Below are positions 37,009 through 45,989 of a stretch of 64,000 bases of DNA, one piece after another. The translations under genes were made by a program, and so were the position numbers. The DNA comes from W-Chloroflexi-9 sp045863195 (lineage in GTDB: Bacteria > Chloroflexota > Dehalococcoidia > UBA2979): the NCBI GenBank assembly GCA_045863195.1, contig BTUI01000003.1, positions 1 to 64,000 of the forward strand, in the 5' to 3' direction. Within the stretch, counting starts at the first letter, position 1; each line of letters starts with the position of its first letter. Under the pieces are notes generated by a model that did no database searches, was not told the origin of the DNA, and was given only the letters and a program-made list of their open reading frames with translations.

Positions 37009-38151
37009 CTATCTCTCTCGCAAGTCGCGAGCGACCGGATCATATTCGTAGTCCAAGATGTCACCAGACGAGATCAGGTCGACGGCGCGGTCAATGACCG
37101 AGAGTGGCACCACGAACCACTCTGAGACCTCATAGACGCGACCGTCTTTGCCCGTCTGACTGACGTCGAGGCGCACCTCGCTGAACACCCGATGCAGAAG
37201 GTGCTCCAACGCCGAAGTTCTCAGGTTGTAGGTCCGATAGCTAGCAACAATCTCGACAGGTGCCATCAGATATGTAGGTTGTCGCTCTGCGTTGGCGATG
37301 CGCTTCTCAACTGGGAAGCGCGAGAAGCCAATCTTGTGGAGGTCAGCGATCCCGCTGATCTGCGGATCGTTGCTGAGGGAGCGGAGGACGTAGATGTAGC
37401 CGGTCGCCTCGTCGTCGGACAGGAGGGTGACCTCGTCGGCTGATACAACGACGTAGCCATCATCCTCCGACAGACGGATGGCGAGCGACTGGCGGTACAT
37501 GTTGGACTCGGTGCCGTTCTCGAAGATGCAACGGAGACGCTGCTTGGTACGTCCTGAGACGTTGGCCTCCGTCGGCCCTACTTCGGCGATGAAGACCATC
37601 ACGCCGGATAGAACGAAGAAGGCACCTTCGACGATCTGATTGAGGCCACCGAACCTCACGAGCTTCGAGGTTCCAGCCGTTATTTCTGCGTGCTTCTGCT
37701 GGAATAGGGGCTCGAAGCGGTCGAAGTCGGCGCTCTTGACGCGCTGCGCAACCTCGTCAGGGTCGTTCCGCTGAACGCGAGTTGGCAGGTCAGAAGTATC
37801 GAGCACGCCAGTGGCGTCGCCGAGGAGGTCGAGGTCATCGCTCTCAATCAGTTCGGCGAGGGATGCCGGTGGCTCGGGATCGGCGAGCAGCCCCACCTCG
37901 TCGAGATGCTTCAGCGCGAGCAGTTTCTCCTCATTCGCGAGCATGCCGTCCAGCCGAGCGCCCAACTTTCGTTCGGCGATCTCCCGCGTATCCGATCGAG
38001 GAGCCCGCCCGTGCTCTCTATAGAAGTCGACGATCTCGAGGAACGACCGCTCCAGCCGGTCCGACGCGGAGAGAGCGCTTGGCTTCTCCGGCGTATCGAG
38101 GAGACCGTCGTCATCCGACTCGAAGATGTCCTTGAGATCGCTGGATGTCAT
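37009..38151 (-). CDS. GIY-YIG nuclease-family protein (T5orf172-like)
   Basis: 380 residues. An N-terminal part (about 1-235) of unknown fold is followed by a GIY-YIG domain. GYIYVLRS lies near residue 250, then LHKIGFS (the YIG element as KIG), the catalytic Arg region EKRIANAERQPTYL, and the metal-binding Glu in ALEHLLHRVFSEVRLD. The family includes homing and restriction nucleases. It is the last gene of a three-gene operon and its start overlaps the helicase stop (ATGA), so it is probably the cutting arm of a restriction-like system. Confidence 0.85.
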   Translation of the reverse strand: MTSSDLKDIFESDDDGLLDTPEKPSALSASDRLERSFLEIVDFYREHGRAPRSDTREIAERKLGARLDGMLANEEKLLALKHLDEVGLLADPEPPASLAELIESDDLDLLGDATGVLDTSDLPTRVQRNDPDEVAQRVKSADFDRFEPLFQQKHAEITAGTSKLVRFGGLNQIVEGAFFVLSGVMVFIAEVGPTEANVSGRTKQRLRCIFENGTESNMYRQSLAIRLSEDDGYVVVSADEVTLLSDDEATGYIYVLRSLSNDPQISGIADLHKIGFSRFPVEKRIANAERQPTYLMAPVEIVASYRTYNLRTSALEHLLHRVFSEVRLDVSQTGKDGRVYEVSEWFVVPLSVIDRAVDLISSGDILDYEYDPVARDLRER

Positions 38152-40115
38152 TGCTGCCGCAATTTCAAGTCCGCTTCGTGCTCGCGCTTCTTCCTCTGGA
38201 GGAAGAGCAAGACCTCTGCGTAGCGCTTCTCGGTGGGGTCGCCACTGCGCACGTCCGGCTGACGCCGGTTCACCTTGGCGAACTGCTGGATCTTCGGCCA
38301 GAGCAGCCGTGCCTCTTCCTCGCTCACCTCGATGCGCGTCGCGGTGATGGTGTCCTGGACGACGCGGAGCACCTGGGGTGTGAGGGACTTGGAGAGGACC
38401 TCGAAGGCGCGCTGAAACGGGTTGACGCGGTCGATCAGGTTGATGTCGATGTCGTCGAGGTTCACGAACTTGTCGGACATGCGGATAAACCGCTTGTCCC
38501 CGACCTCGCGCACCTCTCCGTTCTTGATTACCGAGTCAACCACAACCTGCTGACGCAGCTCCTCGACCTGTGACTCGTCGAGGTCCGGGTATCGCTCCCG
38601 GATGATTTTCGGGATCAGCACCTTGTTGGTGACCTCGGCGTCGAGGTTGCCCGCCGCAGCCTTCGCGAAGTTGTCGTCCTGCAGGATCGTCGCCTTGAGA
38701 TCGTTCAGGTCAGTTGCGACGATCTGCTTCACGCGGTCCGTCGATGGCTCCTTGAAGCCCTTGATCCGTAACTCACCCGGCATCGGTGCATCGTCATTGC
38801 CCGCCTTGGCCCTGAACGTGAAGTTCGGTGCCAGCACCTGCTCCATGAGGAGCGAGGCGGTGATCGCCTTCAGCATGTTGTTCACCGACAACTTGACCTC
38901 GTCGGTCGTGGCATCTGGCTGCGCGATCAGGTTCGTGAACTGGGCGTGTTCTTTGCCGGGACTGTCCCGGGTCACCCGCCCGATGATCTGGATGACCTCC
39001 GTGAGCGAGGCACGGTAGCCAACGGTGAGGGCGTGCTCCGCGAAAGGCCAGTCGAAGCCCTCCTTCGCCATCCCGAGCGCGATGATGATGTCAACCGCGT
39101 CGGCGTCCTTCGATGCCACGGTGCCCAGGTAGTGCAGGGTCTCGGCACGCTTGAGCTGATCGGTGTCATCGACGAGGTCGGCCACGCGGAGAATCTCGCC
39201 GTTGTCCTGGCGGCGCACCAGCAGGATGCCTGATTCCTCCTGGCCGACCACCCCTCCGATCACGTCAAGGATGAAGCCCACCTCCTCGATCTTGTCCTTC
39301 GTCGACTCGCCGCTGTTCACGTTCGGGATGTGAATGAGCGTCTTCTTGTCCAGGTCGAGGATCTCGTGGATCGCGCTCGTGTAGCGCCCCTGGTAGAAGT
39401 GGTGCCCGATCCCGAGCGACTTTAGATGCTCGTAGCCATTGAGCTGGTCGTAGTAGTTGAAGGTGACCGGCGTGAACTTTGCCTCGTCTTCTGGCAGGAG
39501 CACCGGGACCGCGTCGCCCCGGAAGTACGAGCCCGTCATCGCCACGATGTGGGCATCCGACCCAGACATGACTCCCTTCAGCAGATCCCCCAGGCGACTG
39601 CTCGACGTGTCCGCAGAGACATGGTGGAACTCATCGATCGCGAGCACGGTGCCATCGAAGTCCGAGGCGGGGAGCTTCTCGTAGGCGAAACGCAGTGTGG
39701 CATGGGTGCAGAGCAACACCGTCCCCGTGCCGTGCAGGAAGTCGATGAACTGTTGAACCTTGCCGCTGGCGGCCCCGGGCGTGCAGAGGTTGTGCTCTGG
39801 CTTGATCTCCCAGTCTGCGAAGAAGCCGTGACTGGTGAGGTTGGTGCTAGCGAACGATCCCGCGATCGAGCGCTCCGGGACCGCCACGATGACTTTCTTG
39901 CGCCCCTGGTTGAAGAGCTTGTCCAGCGCCACGAACATGAGCGCACGCGACTTACCGGAGGCGGGCGGGGCCTTCACGAGCAGGTACTGAGCATCCCGCT
40001 TGGCGAAGACACGCTGCTGCATTTCGCGCATGCCGAGCGCGTCGGTGTGGACGCTGTTCCCCGTCTGCTTGTAGGTGACCTCGACGATGTTCACAGACTT
40101 CTTCGGCGCGGTCAC
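38148..40115 (-). CDS. DEAD/DEAH-box (SF2) helicase
   Basis: 655 residues. Motif I is APPASGKSRALM near residue 47, motif II DEFHH near 158, motif III MTGSYFRGD, and motif VI QIIGRVTRDS near 375, so both RecA-like lobes are complete. The remaining 270 residues are a C-terminal domain I do not recognise (KIIRERYPDLDES region and beyond). It overlaps the methyltransferase stop and the nuclease start by four bases each. It probably couples ATP-driven movement on DNA to methylation-state sensing or cleavage. It lacks any nuclease domain of its own that I can see. Confidence 0.88.
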   Translation of the reverse strand: MTAPKKSVNIVEVTYKQTGNSVHTDALGMREMQQRVFAKRDAQYLLVKAPPASGKSRALMFVALDKLFNQGRKKVIVAVPERSIAGSFASTNLTSHGFFADWEIKPEHNLCTPGAASGKVQQFIDFLHGTGTVLLCTHATLRFAYEKLPASDFDGTVLAIDEFHHVSADTSSSRLGDLLKGVMSGSDAHIVAMTGSYFRGDAVPVLLPEDEAKFTPVTFNYYDQLNGYEHLKSLGIGHHFYQGRYTSAIHEILDLDKKTLIHIPNVNSGESTKDKIEEVGFILDVIGGVVGQEESGILLVRRQDNGEILRVADLVDDTDQLKRAETLHYLGTVASKDADAVDIIIALGMAKEGFDWPFAEHALTVGYRASLTEVIQIIGRVTRDSPGKEHAQFTNLIAQPDATTDEVKLSVNNMLKAITASLLMEQVLAPNFTFRAKAGNDDAPMPGELRIKGFKEPSTDRVKQIVATDLNDLKATILQDDNFAKAAAGNLDAEVTNKVLIPKIIRERYPDLDESQVEELRQQVVVDSVIKNGEVREVGDKRFIRMSDKFVNLDDIDINLIDRVNPFQRAFEVLSKSLTPQVLRVVQDTITATRIEVSEEEARLLWPKIQQFAKVNRRQPDVRSGDPTEKRYAEVLLFLQRKKREHEADLKLRQQ

Positions 40116-42799
40116 TTGGCCGTCTCCTGGGCTGTCATCTGCTCGTACAAGGCGAACAGGTACGACAGACGCTCCTCGTCGGTCCCGAAGCCCCGCCTGC
40201 GATAGATAACGTCGACGAGGTCGTCTAGCTCCTGATGAGCCAGCCGCAGGTCATCGGGCATCCGATCGGGATCGTACAGTTCCGCCAGCGTGCGCTCCGA
40301 GTGGTACTCCCGCACGTCGAGGACCCGAAGCGCGGCTTCGGTGAGTTCATCCTTCGCCCGCACTGAGAGCTCGGGTACGGGGAAGTTGTTGTAGACGATG
40401 GTCGCCGAGTACCGGAGGTCGGTCTTCAGTCGACCTGCCACTGCGCGCGTCCAGACCATGTGCATCCTCGAGGTGAGCAGCGCGAATACCCAGGGCTCTG
40501 CGTCGTACACGGCGAAGGCGGCGTTGGAGATCACAGTACCGCTGTCGAGGTAGCCGATCGGGATGTATTCCCGATTCTCAGACGAGACACCCGGAACGAT
40601 GATTGACTCGGTGCGCTTGTATCGGATCTCCACGAAACGGTGCGGTTGCGAGGCATAGGCTGCAGTGTCCGCCTTGGAGCTCTCTGCCCGCTTGGCAGCG
40701 ACTCGGGCCAAGCGTTCCGCGATCGGCGGAATCGTTCGCGCAAGATCCACATCTGCATCTTCGATCCAGAGGCAGTACCTATCGATTCCCTGGATGTACT
40801 CCTCGGAACCCACGTACGCCTTAACCAACTTCGCGGCCATCGGGTACTGGTCGAAGAGTGCCCTCCTTTCACGTGCAGTCAGGATGAGCCCGCCACCATC
40901 TCGCGGCATCGAACCGAACGCCATCCTGGGGTGCGGCGCTCCGAGAGGTGAATTGCGCCGCGCGACGAACACGTTCGTGCCGTCAGCGAGGTAGCCGTTG
41001 ATGTTCGAGGCCTCGATGCGAAGTTCCTCCGTGTAGAGGTACTTCGGGCCGGGACGAGCGTTACGGAGGTTCACGACGGCGACCGTGACGCCGGCGTTTC
41101 GCCGGGCGTTGTTTTCCCACTTGAACGAGGTGTACGCGAAGCCGATCTCTAGGCCCATCTCGAAGAGCATCGGGAACATCAAGCCTGCATGCTCGCCCTG
41201 AGCGACGGAATTGGTCGTCACGAACGCCAGTTCGGCTCTCGTCCCCGCGATGTAATCGGCGCCCTTCACGAACCAGAGGGCGATGTAGTCAAGGTTCTTA
41301 GAGTAGGGCCGGCCAGCGAAGACGTGGTCGTAGTCGGCCTTCTGATCCTTCGTTTGAACCTTCGAGCCCGCGTATGGAGGGTTCCCGATCAGGTAGACCT
41401 CCTCGCTGCCATCGTTCGGACAAACCTCTTGCCAATCGATCAGAGCCGCATTGCCGCGACGGATCTGGCCTACTTCCCGGAGTGGGATCAGCGGTAGGTC
41501 GATACCGAACTTGTCACGGAACTCCAGGTTCATCTGGTGCTTGGCGATCCAGAGAGACAGGATGGCGACCTCCACAGCGAAGTCGTCGAGCTCCAATCCG
41601 TAGAAGTGCTCGATGTTGATCTGCGATCCGAGCATGCGGCTCTGATGCTTGCTCCCTCGCAGATCCGACAAGCGCTCCAGGATTGCGTGCTCGAGCTTGC
41701 GCAGTTCCTTGTATGCGATGACGAGAAAGTTCCCTGAGCCACAGGCGGGGTCGAACACCTTGATCTGGCCGATCCGGCGCAGGAGTGCTTCCAGCTGTGG
41801 AACGCTGTCGAAACCCGAGTCGAACTGTTCGCGAAGTCCATCGAGGAACAGCGGCTCAATCGTCTTCAGGATGTTCGGCACCGAGGTGTAGTGCTGTCCG
41901 AGGTCTGAGCGTTGCCCTGGCGTGACGACCGCCTGAAACATCGAACCGAAGATGTCAGGGTTGATCTCGTTCCACAACAAGCGCCCGCTCTCGATCAACA
42001 GGTCACGGGCCTTCTTGTTGAAGACGGGCACCATGTCGTGCTCGCCGACCGCGAACAATCGCCCGTTCACGTAAGGAAACGCGGCGAGGTGGTTAGGCTT
42101 CCTCTGCGGCTCGGCGGTATCCAGGGCGTTGAAGAGGTCGGAGAGGAACTCACTGACGTCGGAGCCGTCCGGCTGCGTCAGTGTCCCCACGGCTTCGATG
42201 AACTGGCCCTTGCTGAAGATGCCGGTGTCCTCAGCGAAGAAGCAGAACAGCAGCCTTGTGAAAAACACGTTGAGGGCGTGCCGCCCGCGAGCCGTCGTGT
42301 GCATCTCGGGATTGATCGCGAGCAGCTCGTCGAAGAGCCTCGCCATGCGCTCAGCCGCTTTAACGTCGGCGTGCGCCTCCGCCACGTACTGTGCCTTCTC
42401 CATTCCAGCCCACGGCAAGAAGAAGGTGTAGTGCTTGTCGATGTCCGCGATCAGGATCGCTAGCGTCTCCTGTGTCTTCGTATCGACCGCCAGCAGATCT
42501 TTGTAGTTGGTCACGATCACGAAGCGGGTGCTGTAGCGCACCACGGTTGGAGAGCTTCGCAGCTCATCGATCACTGCGTATAAGTCGTCGCTCGTCGGCT
42601 TGAAGTAGACGACGTTCTTGCAGGCGACCTCGGTCTCACGATCGTCGGCGACGTTCAGGGAGCCGTTTCTGAGTCGCGTGATGATGCTTGTCGGCTTCCC
42701 ATAGGCAGCCAGCAGCTCGAAGAGGAATTCACGGTCGTAGTTCGGCCGACCTCCGAGCGGGCGCACCCCCTCCTCGATGGACTTCAGGTTCAGTCTCAT
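40112..42799 (-). CDS. MmeI-like N6-adenine DNA methyltransferase
   Basis: 895 residues from the ATG at 42799 (GGGAGG upstream). SAM motif I is VFDPACGSGNFLVIAYKEL near residue 348 and catalytic motif IV is NPPYAGS near 470, marking an N6-adenine (gamma-class) enzyme. The C-terminal part (from about 630: LTARERRALFDQYPMAAKLV, YIQGIDRYCLWI, then NNFPVPELS) matches the layout of MmeI-type target-recognition regions. In MmeI the N-terminus is a PD-(D/E)xK nuclease. Here that segment (about 25-140, with FVIVTNYKDLLAVD) lacks a clear ExK, so cutting likely relies on the partner GIY-YIG protein. First gene of the operon. Confidence 0.85.
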   Translation of the reverse strand: MRLNLKSIEEGVRPLGGRPNYDREFLFELLAAYGKPTSIITRLRNGSLNVADDRETEVACKNVVYFKPTSDDLYAVIDELRSSPTVVRYSTRFVIVTNYKDLLAVDTKTQETLAILIADIDKHYTFFLPWAGMEKAQYVAEAHADVKAAERMARLFDELLAINPEMHTTARGRHALNVFFTRLLFCFFAEDTGIFSKGQFIEAVGTLTQPDGSDVSEFLSDLFNALDTAEPQRKPNHLAAFPYVNGRLFAVGEHDMVPVFNKKARDLLIESGRLLWNEINPDIFGSMFQAVVTPGQRSDLGQHYTSVPNILKTIEPLFLDGLREQFDSGFDSVPQLEALLRRIGQIKVFDPACGSGNFLVIAYKELRKLEHAILERLSDLRGSKHQSRMLGSQINIEHFYGLELDDFAVEVAILSLWIAKHQMNLEFRDKFGIDLPLIPLREVGQIRRGNAALIDWQEVCPNDGSEEVYLIGNPPYAGSKVQTKDQKADYDHVFAGRPYSKNLDYIALWFVKGADYIAGTRAELAFVTTNSVAQGEHAGLMFPMLFEMGLEIGFAYTSFKWENNARRNAGVTVAVVNLRNARPGPKYLYTEELRIEASNINGYLADGTNVFVARRNSPLGAPHPRMAFGSMPRDGGGLILTARERRALFDQYPMAAKLVKAYVGSEEYIQGIDRYCLWIEDADVDLARTIPPIAERLARVAAKRAESSKADTAAYASQPHRFVEIRYKRTESIIVPGVSSENREYIPIGYLDSGTVISNAAFAVYDAEPWVFALLTSRMHMVWTRAVAGRLKTDLRYSATIVYNNFPVPELSVRAKDELTEAALRVLDVREYHSERTLAELYDPDRMPDDLRLAHQELDDLVDVIYRRRGFGTDEERLSYLFALYEQMTAQETAK

Positions 42800-43322
42800 C
42801 GTGTTGGCCCTCCCGGCAGTGCGAGGCTTGCCCTGGCTTCCCCCGCCAGTGCCACGGGAGATGCTACACCAGCGCCTTCGAGGAGCCCTACGGCTAAGGC
42901 CCCGCACGAGTCTCGTAGCCGGTGGGCTTTTCCCATCGCTTCAGCCCCGCGCGCACTCGCTACCCGCACCCCCACCCCAACCCCCGTCCGCTCGCGCTCT
43001 CGGCTCAAACTCCGCAGTGCGCCTCCCACCGAGCACCCTTACGAAGTCACCCCTTTGAGGGCACCGTCCGTACGCCGTAAGAGCTCAGCGAGGGCCCCGG
43101 TGCGTTCCACGAGATTCGCCCCGTGAGGGCAGGGCCACCCTCTTCCCGGACAGCCATGAAGCCCGCTCCCGTACCCCCCCACCGCCAGCCCCCTGAGGGA
43201 GACCGGGTCGTCAGCAGCCGCAGGGCGTGCGAGGCAGAGTGCGTGATGCGCGAAGGGCGAGGTGGACGGACTGCCCACAGGGCAATGAACCTTCAGGGCG
43301 CCAATACGAGGGGCTTCACAGG
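42800..43322. other. Non-coding stretch upstream of the methyltransferase operon
   Basis: 523 bases in which no frame looks like a convincing protein. It must contain the promoter of the methyltransferase operon. CCAATACGAGGGG (43301) and CCCCGTATTGGGG (43362) form an imperfect inverted repeat at the border with the next gene. I see nothing else. Confidence 0.4.
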
Positions 43323-43688
43323 TTAACGGAACCGGGATACTCGGGCGTTGTCAGCATCCTCCCCCGTATTGGGGACGGAGACGCCTCTGAGAGCATCCTT
43401 GAGGCGTACCGCCGCTGCACTCGCCCGGCGTGACCGTGCCTCTGACCGGTGAGCACGGACGTACGCCCGCTCGATCGCCGTGTACTCGCCGGCCCAGCCT
43501 GGCACCAGCAGACTCTTCGCGTACAGGGGGAACAACTCCGGGCCACAAGCCGCGAGGAGCGCCACACAGGCCGGGCAGTGTCCTGGGTGTGGGCTGCTGG
43601 TCGCGGTCCTGGGGGTGCTCGCCACATCTGTAGGGTGGAGATCCGGGCCCGGAGCACGCGGTTCTTGAACGTGGAAATCAACGGTCAC
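43323..43688 (-). CDS. Hypothetical protein, small, with a CPAC motif
   Basis: 121 residues from a GTG. The middle has natural protein composition (HCPACVALLAACGPELFPLY, GWAGEYTAIERAYVRAHR) while the first 35 residues are weaker. HCPAC might bind metal. A second frame of similar length overlaps it but has poor composition. The reality of the gene is not certain. Confidence 0.4.
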   Translation of the reverse strand: MTVDFHVQEPRAPGPDLHPTDVASTPRTATSSPHPGHCPACVALLAACGPELFPLYAKSLLVPGWAGEYTAIERAYVRAHRSEARSRRASAAAVRLKDALRGVSVPNTGEDADNARVSRFR

Positions 43689-43707
43689 AGGTCGTTACTC
43701 CCGGATC

Positions 43708-43727
43708 TGGGTTCAGGCTTGGGTTCA
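43708..43727 (-). promoter_or_regulatory. Inverted pair of TGGGTTCA octamers mid-element
   Basis: TGGGTTCA at 43708-43715 and 43720-43727, start-to-start 12 bases, the exact reverse complement of the pairs near both ends of the element. It lies in the 198-base gap (43689-43886) upstream of the 43323 gene and beyond the 3' end of the 43887 gene. Confidence 0.5.
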
Positions 43728-43886
43728 TGTCCGCGCAAATGCAGGCAGCAATCAACCCCGTGAGCGGGTATTCGGCTGCTCATTCGCGTTGGACGACGTC
43801 CGGCCCAAGCCACAAGAGCAGGGGCCGCCCACCGGGCCCCCTAGGACCTATATCCCGGCACAACGATTTCCGCGGCGCTGGCCCGC

Positions 43887-44873
43887 TCATCGTCGGCCTT
43901 CTCGCAAGATGAATGTCTGCTGTCCCGGTCTCCCGAACGCGATCACACCGGAGACGTGGTCGCAGTCCCGGCGGTCTCTCGTACGGCAGTACTTGCAGGT
44001 GCGCAGGAGCTTCTGAGTCGCCTCCTCCTCTGTTGCGCCGTAGTAGTGAGTGCGCTCGAACGAGACAGGGCGGCCGGAGGGCTCGTTCCCCACGGGACCA
44101 GAGCCATAGGCCTGACCCTCCGGCAGCCGTGACTCGTGCGACCGGCGCGTAATCCTCCGCGCGGCCGCCGTTGCATTGCGGGCCGCCGACTTTGATCCGC
44201 GTTCATGCCCGCGGGGGGCACGTAGGTCGGGCAGTCGCCGCCACTGCCGGCCCTCCCGGTCGGCGTAGTAGCCCTCCCCGACCCGCACCGGCCCTTCGTG
44301 ATCGACCACGAGCGCATGGCGTTCCTGCACGAGGTCAGTGACGCCGAACACGTGGTCGTACGACTGCTGCGCGCGGGGCGAGATGCCGGTCAGGCGTTCA
44401 ATCCACGGGCGTCCCAGAGGTGCGCGGGAGAACTCGCCGCGGTAGTTCGGAATCTCGTGGACCGTCGCATAGAGCTGCGCGCGCATTGCTGACGGCGTCG
44501 TAAGGAACGCGATCGGGATCTGGTGCGGGATTCCCGGTCGTTCTTCGTCGAAGCGCACCACCAGATGTCCAACTGAGCAGAGCCAGTATCGAGCATCTCG
44601 CCCCAAGCCCGTCTGCAGCGCATAGCCACGCTGGACGAAGCGCTGAAGGCGACCGCGATGCGATCGCGGGGCAAGATCCGGCTGCCACTGTCGCAGTGCG
44701 TCGAGGGCTGCCGTCCGTCCGATCTGGCCGCTACCACCGTCCGACTCACGAATGCAGTCGCGGAGGAAGCTCCAGGTTGCGAAGTCGACTGCCTCGTCGG
44801 CCCGTAGAGCAGCCCATGCCAGTCTCGGGAAGACGGTGACGCGTGTCGGGACGCGGTTGGTGCCGGAGGTCAC
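43887..44873 (-). CDS. Unrecognised protein, possible replication or regulatory function
   Basis: 328 residues from a GTG whose codon overlaps the stop of the HTH gene. The N-terminal half looks like winged-helix modules (FATWSFLRDCIRESDGGSGQ, ALDALRQWQPDLAP, LQRFVQRGYALQTGLGRDAR). A basic, probably disordered stretch follows (RGSKSAARNATAAARRITRR), and near the C-terminus a cluster CKYCRTRDRRDCDHVSG could bind zinc. Position behind an excisionase-like gene recalls replication initiators of small integrative elements. No family is recognised. Confidence 0.6.
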   Translation of the reverse strand: MTSGTNRVPTRVTVFPRLAWAALRADEAVDFATWSFLRDCIRESDGGSGQIGRTAALDALRQWQPDLAPRSHRGRLQRFVQRGYALQTGLGRDARYWLCSVGHLVVRFDEERPGIPHQIPIAFLTTPSAMRAQLYATVHEIPNYRGEFSRAPLGRPWIERLTGISPRAQQSYDHVFGVTDLVQERHALVVDHEGPVRVGEGYYADREGRQWRRLPDLRAPRGHERGSKSAARNATAAARRITRRSHESRLPEGQAYGSGPVGNEPSGRPVSFERTHYYGATEEEATQKLLRTCKYCRTRDRRDCDHVSGVIAFGRPGQQTFILREGRR

Positions 44874-45073
44874 GAGGCGTCGACCTGACCCGCGAGTACC
44901 CGGTCCGCCTGGCTGCGCGAGATGAGCAGCCGGCCACCGACGCGAATAACCGCGCACCCGGCGACCTCGCCGGTGTCCTTCGCCAGGTTGTAGGCGTATC
45001 CCCTGCTCACCCCGAGGAGCCGGGCAAATTCAGGGACGGAGTACGTACGAGGTTCCGTTGTCGTCGCTGCCAT
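44870..45073 (-). CDS. Small HTH protein, excisionase-like
   Basis: 67 residues from an ATG at 45073 with GGAG eight bases upstream. The helix-turn-helix YSVPEFARLLGVSRGYAYNL plus the wing AVIRVGGRLLISRSQADRVL is the MerR/HTH_17 pattern of excisionases and small regulators. Divergent from the 45192-47172 integrase operon, a usual place for an Xis or control protein of the integrase. Coupled to the downstream 43887 gene by overlap. Confidence 0.75.
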   Translation of the reverse strand: MAATTTEPRTYSVPEFARLLGVSRGYAYNLAKDTGEVAGCAVIRVGGRLLISRSQADRVLAGQVDAS

Positions 45074-45191
45074 CTCTAGTGCTCCAATCCGTCCTGCGAC
45101 GGCCATGGCTGCCGTCTACCTGATACACTAGAGACAGTTGGTAAAGTCCATCGGACAGAAAACAACGACAATGTGTCACATGGAGTGTCTA

Positions 45192-45989
45192 ATGCCTGCT
45201 CCACTGCACCGAGTGCACTCGATCGTGATGGAAGTAATCGCGAACTCCCCGGACTGGTCTGCGGCGCGAATCCACGACTACCTCGCTACCGCCCTCGGGC
45301 TCCGGGGGGGAGACGAGAACCAACTTCCCAGCATTCGAACCATCGCAAGGTGGAAGGCTGATGCGGCGAAGCTCGACCTAACGGAGTTCCAGTACATCCG
45401 ATGGCCTCAGACCTTTGATGCGGGACTGCTGCCGTGGTCAGCAGCGGCTGAGATTCTGGAACTGCTTGGTGAGTTGTGGCCTCATCGCGGGCCTCGCTTC
45501 ACGGTGCGTCTCGCGCGCTGGTATCTCCGCTGCCAGCAGGCAATGAACATCCAGGAGGCGGTGACGCTGCCGGGAGCGCAACTACGGTCGACCCCGAGGG
45601 CGATCCATCTCCAAGTCGCGCAATACCTCAGCGCACGGGAGGCCTCCGGCACGTTGACCGAGGTCGAACTCCTTCGGGTGCACTACTGGATAGCGCTTCG
45701 CGGCTGGTCGGACGCACCTAGCTACCGCACGGCTCTGGAGATGGAATTCCCTGAATGGGAGACAGGCCATGATCCCGACCCCCGGGGTGAGCCCTGGGAC
45801 CTGTCGGAGACGACAACGGGGCTGCTGTCCGGGGGGAATGTCGCGGCTGCCCTCTTCCAGCTTGGCTGGAGCAGTGATGCGGCAATCGACACGGCTGCCT
45901 TCTTGAAGAACGTTGCGGCGAAGGGGCCCGGGCCAGCGACCGAAGCATTGCCTAAGTGGCGAGATGAGGAAGGAGATGGAGATGAGTGA
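45192..45989 (+). CDS. Hypothetical protein before the integrase
   Basis: About 265 residues. The ATG at 45192 is favoured by GGAG six bases upstream; in-frame starts at 45138 (TTG), 45171 and 45180 also exist. The N-terminus resembles an HTH (DWSAARIHDYLATALGLRG, then SIRTIARWKAD). The rest is helical without known motifs. It overlaps the integrase start by eight bases, so the two are co-translated. Confidence 0.65.
   Translation: MPAPLHRVHSIVMEVIANSPDWSAARIHDYLATALGLRGGDENQLPSIRTIARWKADAAKLDLTEFQYIRWPQTFDAGLLPWSAAAEILELLGELWPHRGPRFTVRLARWYLRCQQAMNIQEAVTLPGAQLRSTPRAIHLQVAQYLSAREASGTLTEVELLRVHYWIALRGWSDAPSYRTALEMEFPEWETGHDPDPRGEPWDLSETTTGLLSGGNVAAALFQLGWSSDAAIDTAAFLKNVAAKGPGPATEALPKWRDEEGDGDE

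Noticed and set aside
42796..43278. Two short minus-strand frames upstream of the methyltransferase
   Set aside because: Composition is poor, there is no ribosome site and no motif; left as non-coding.
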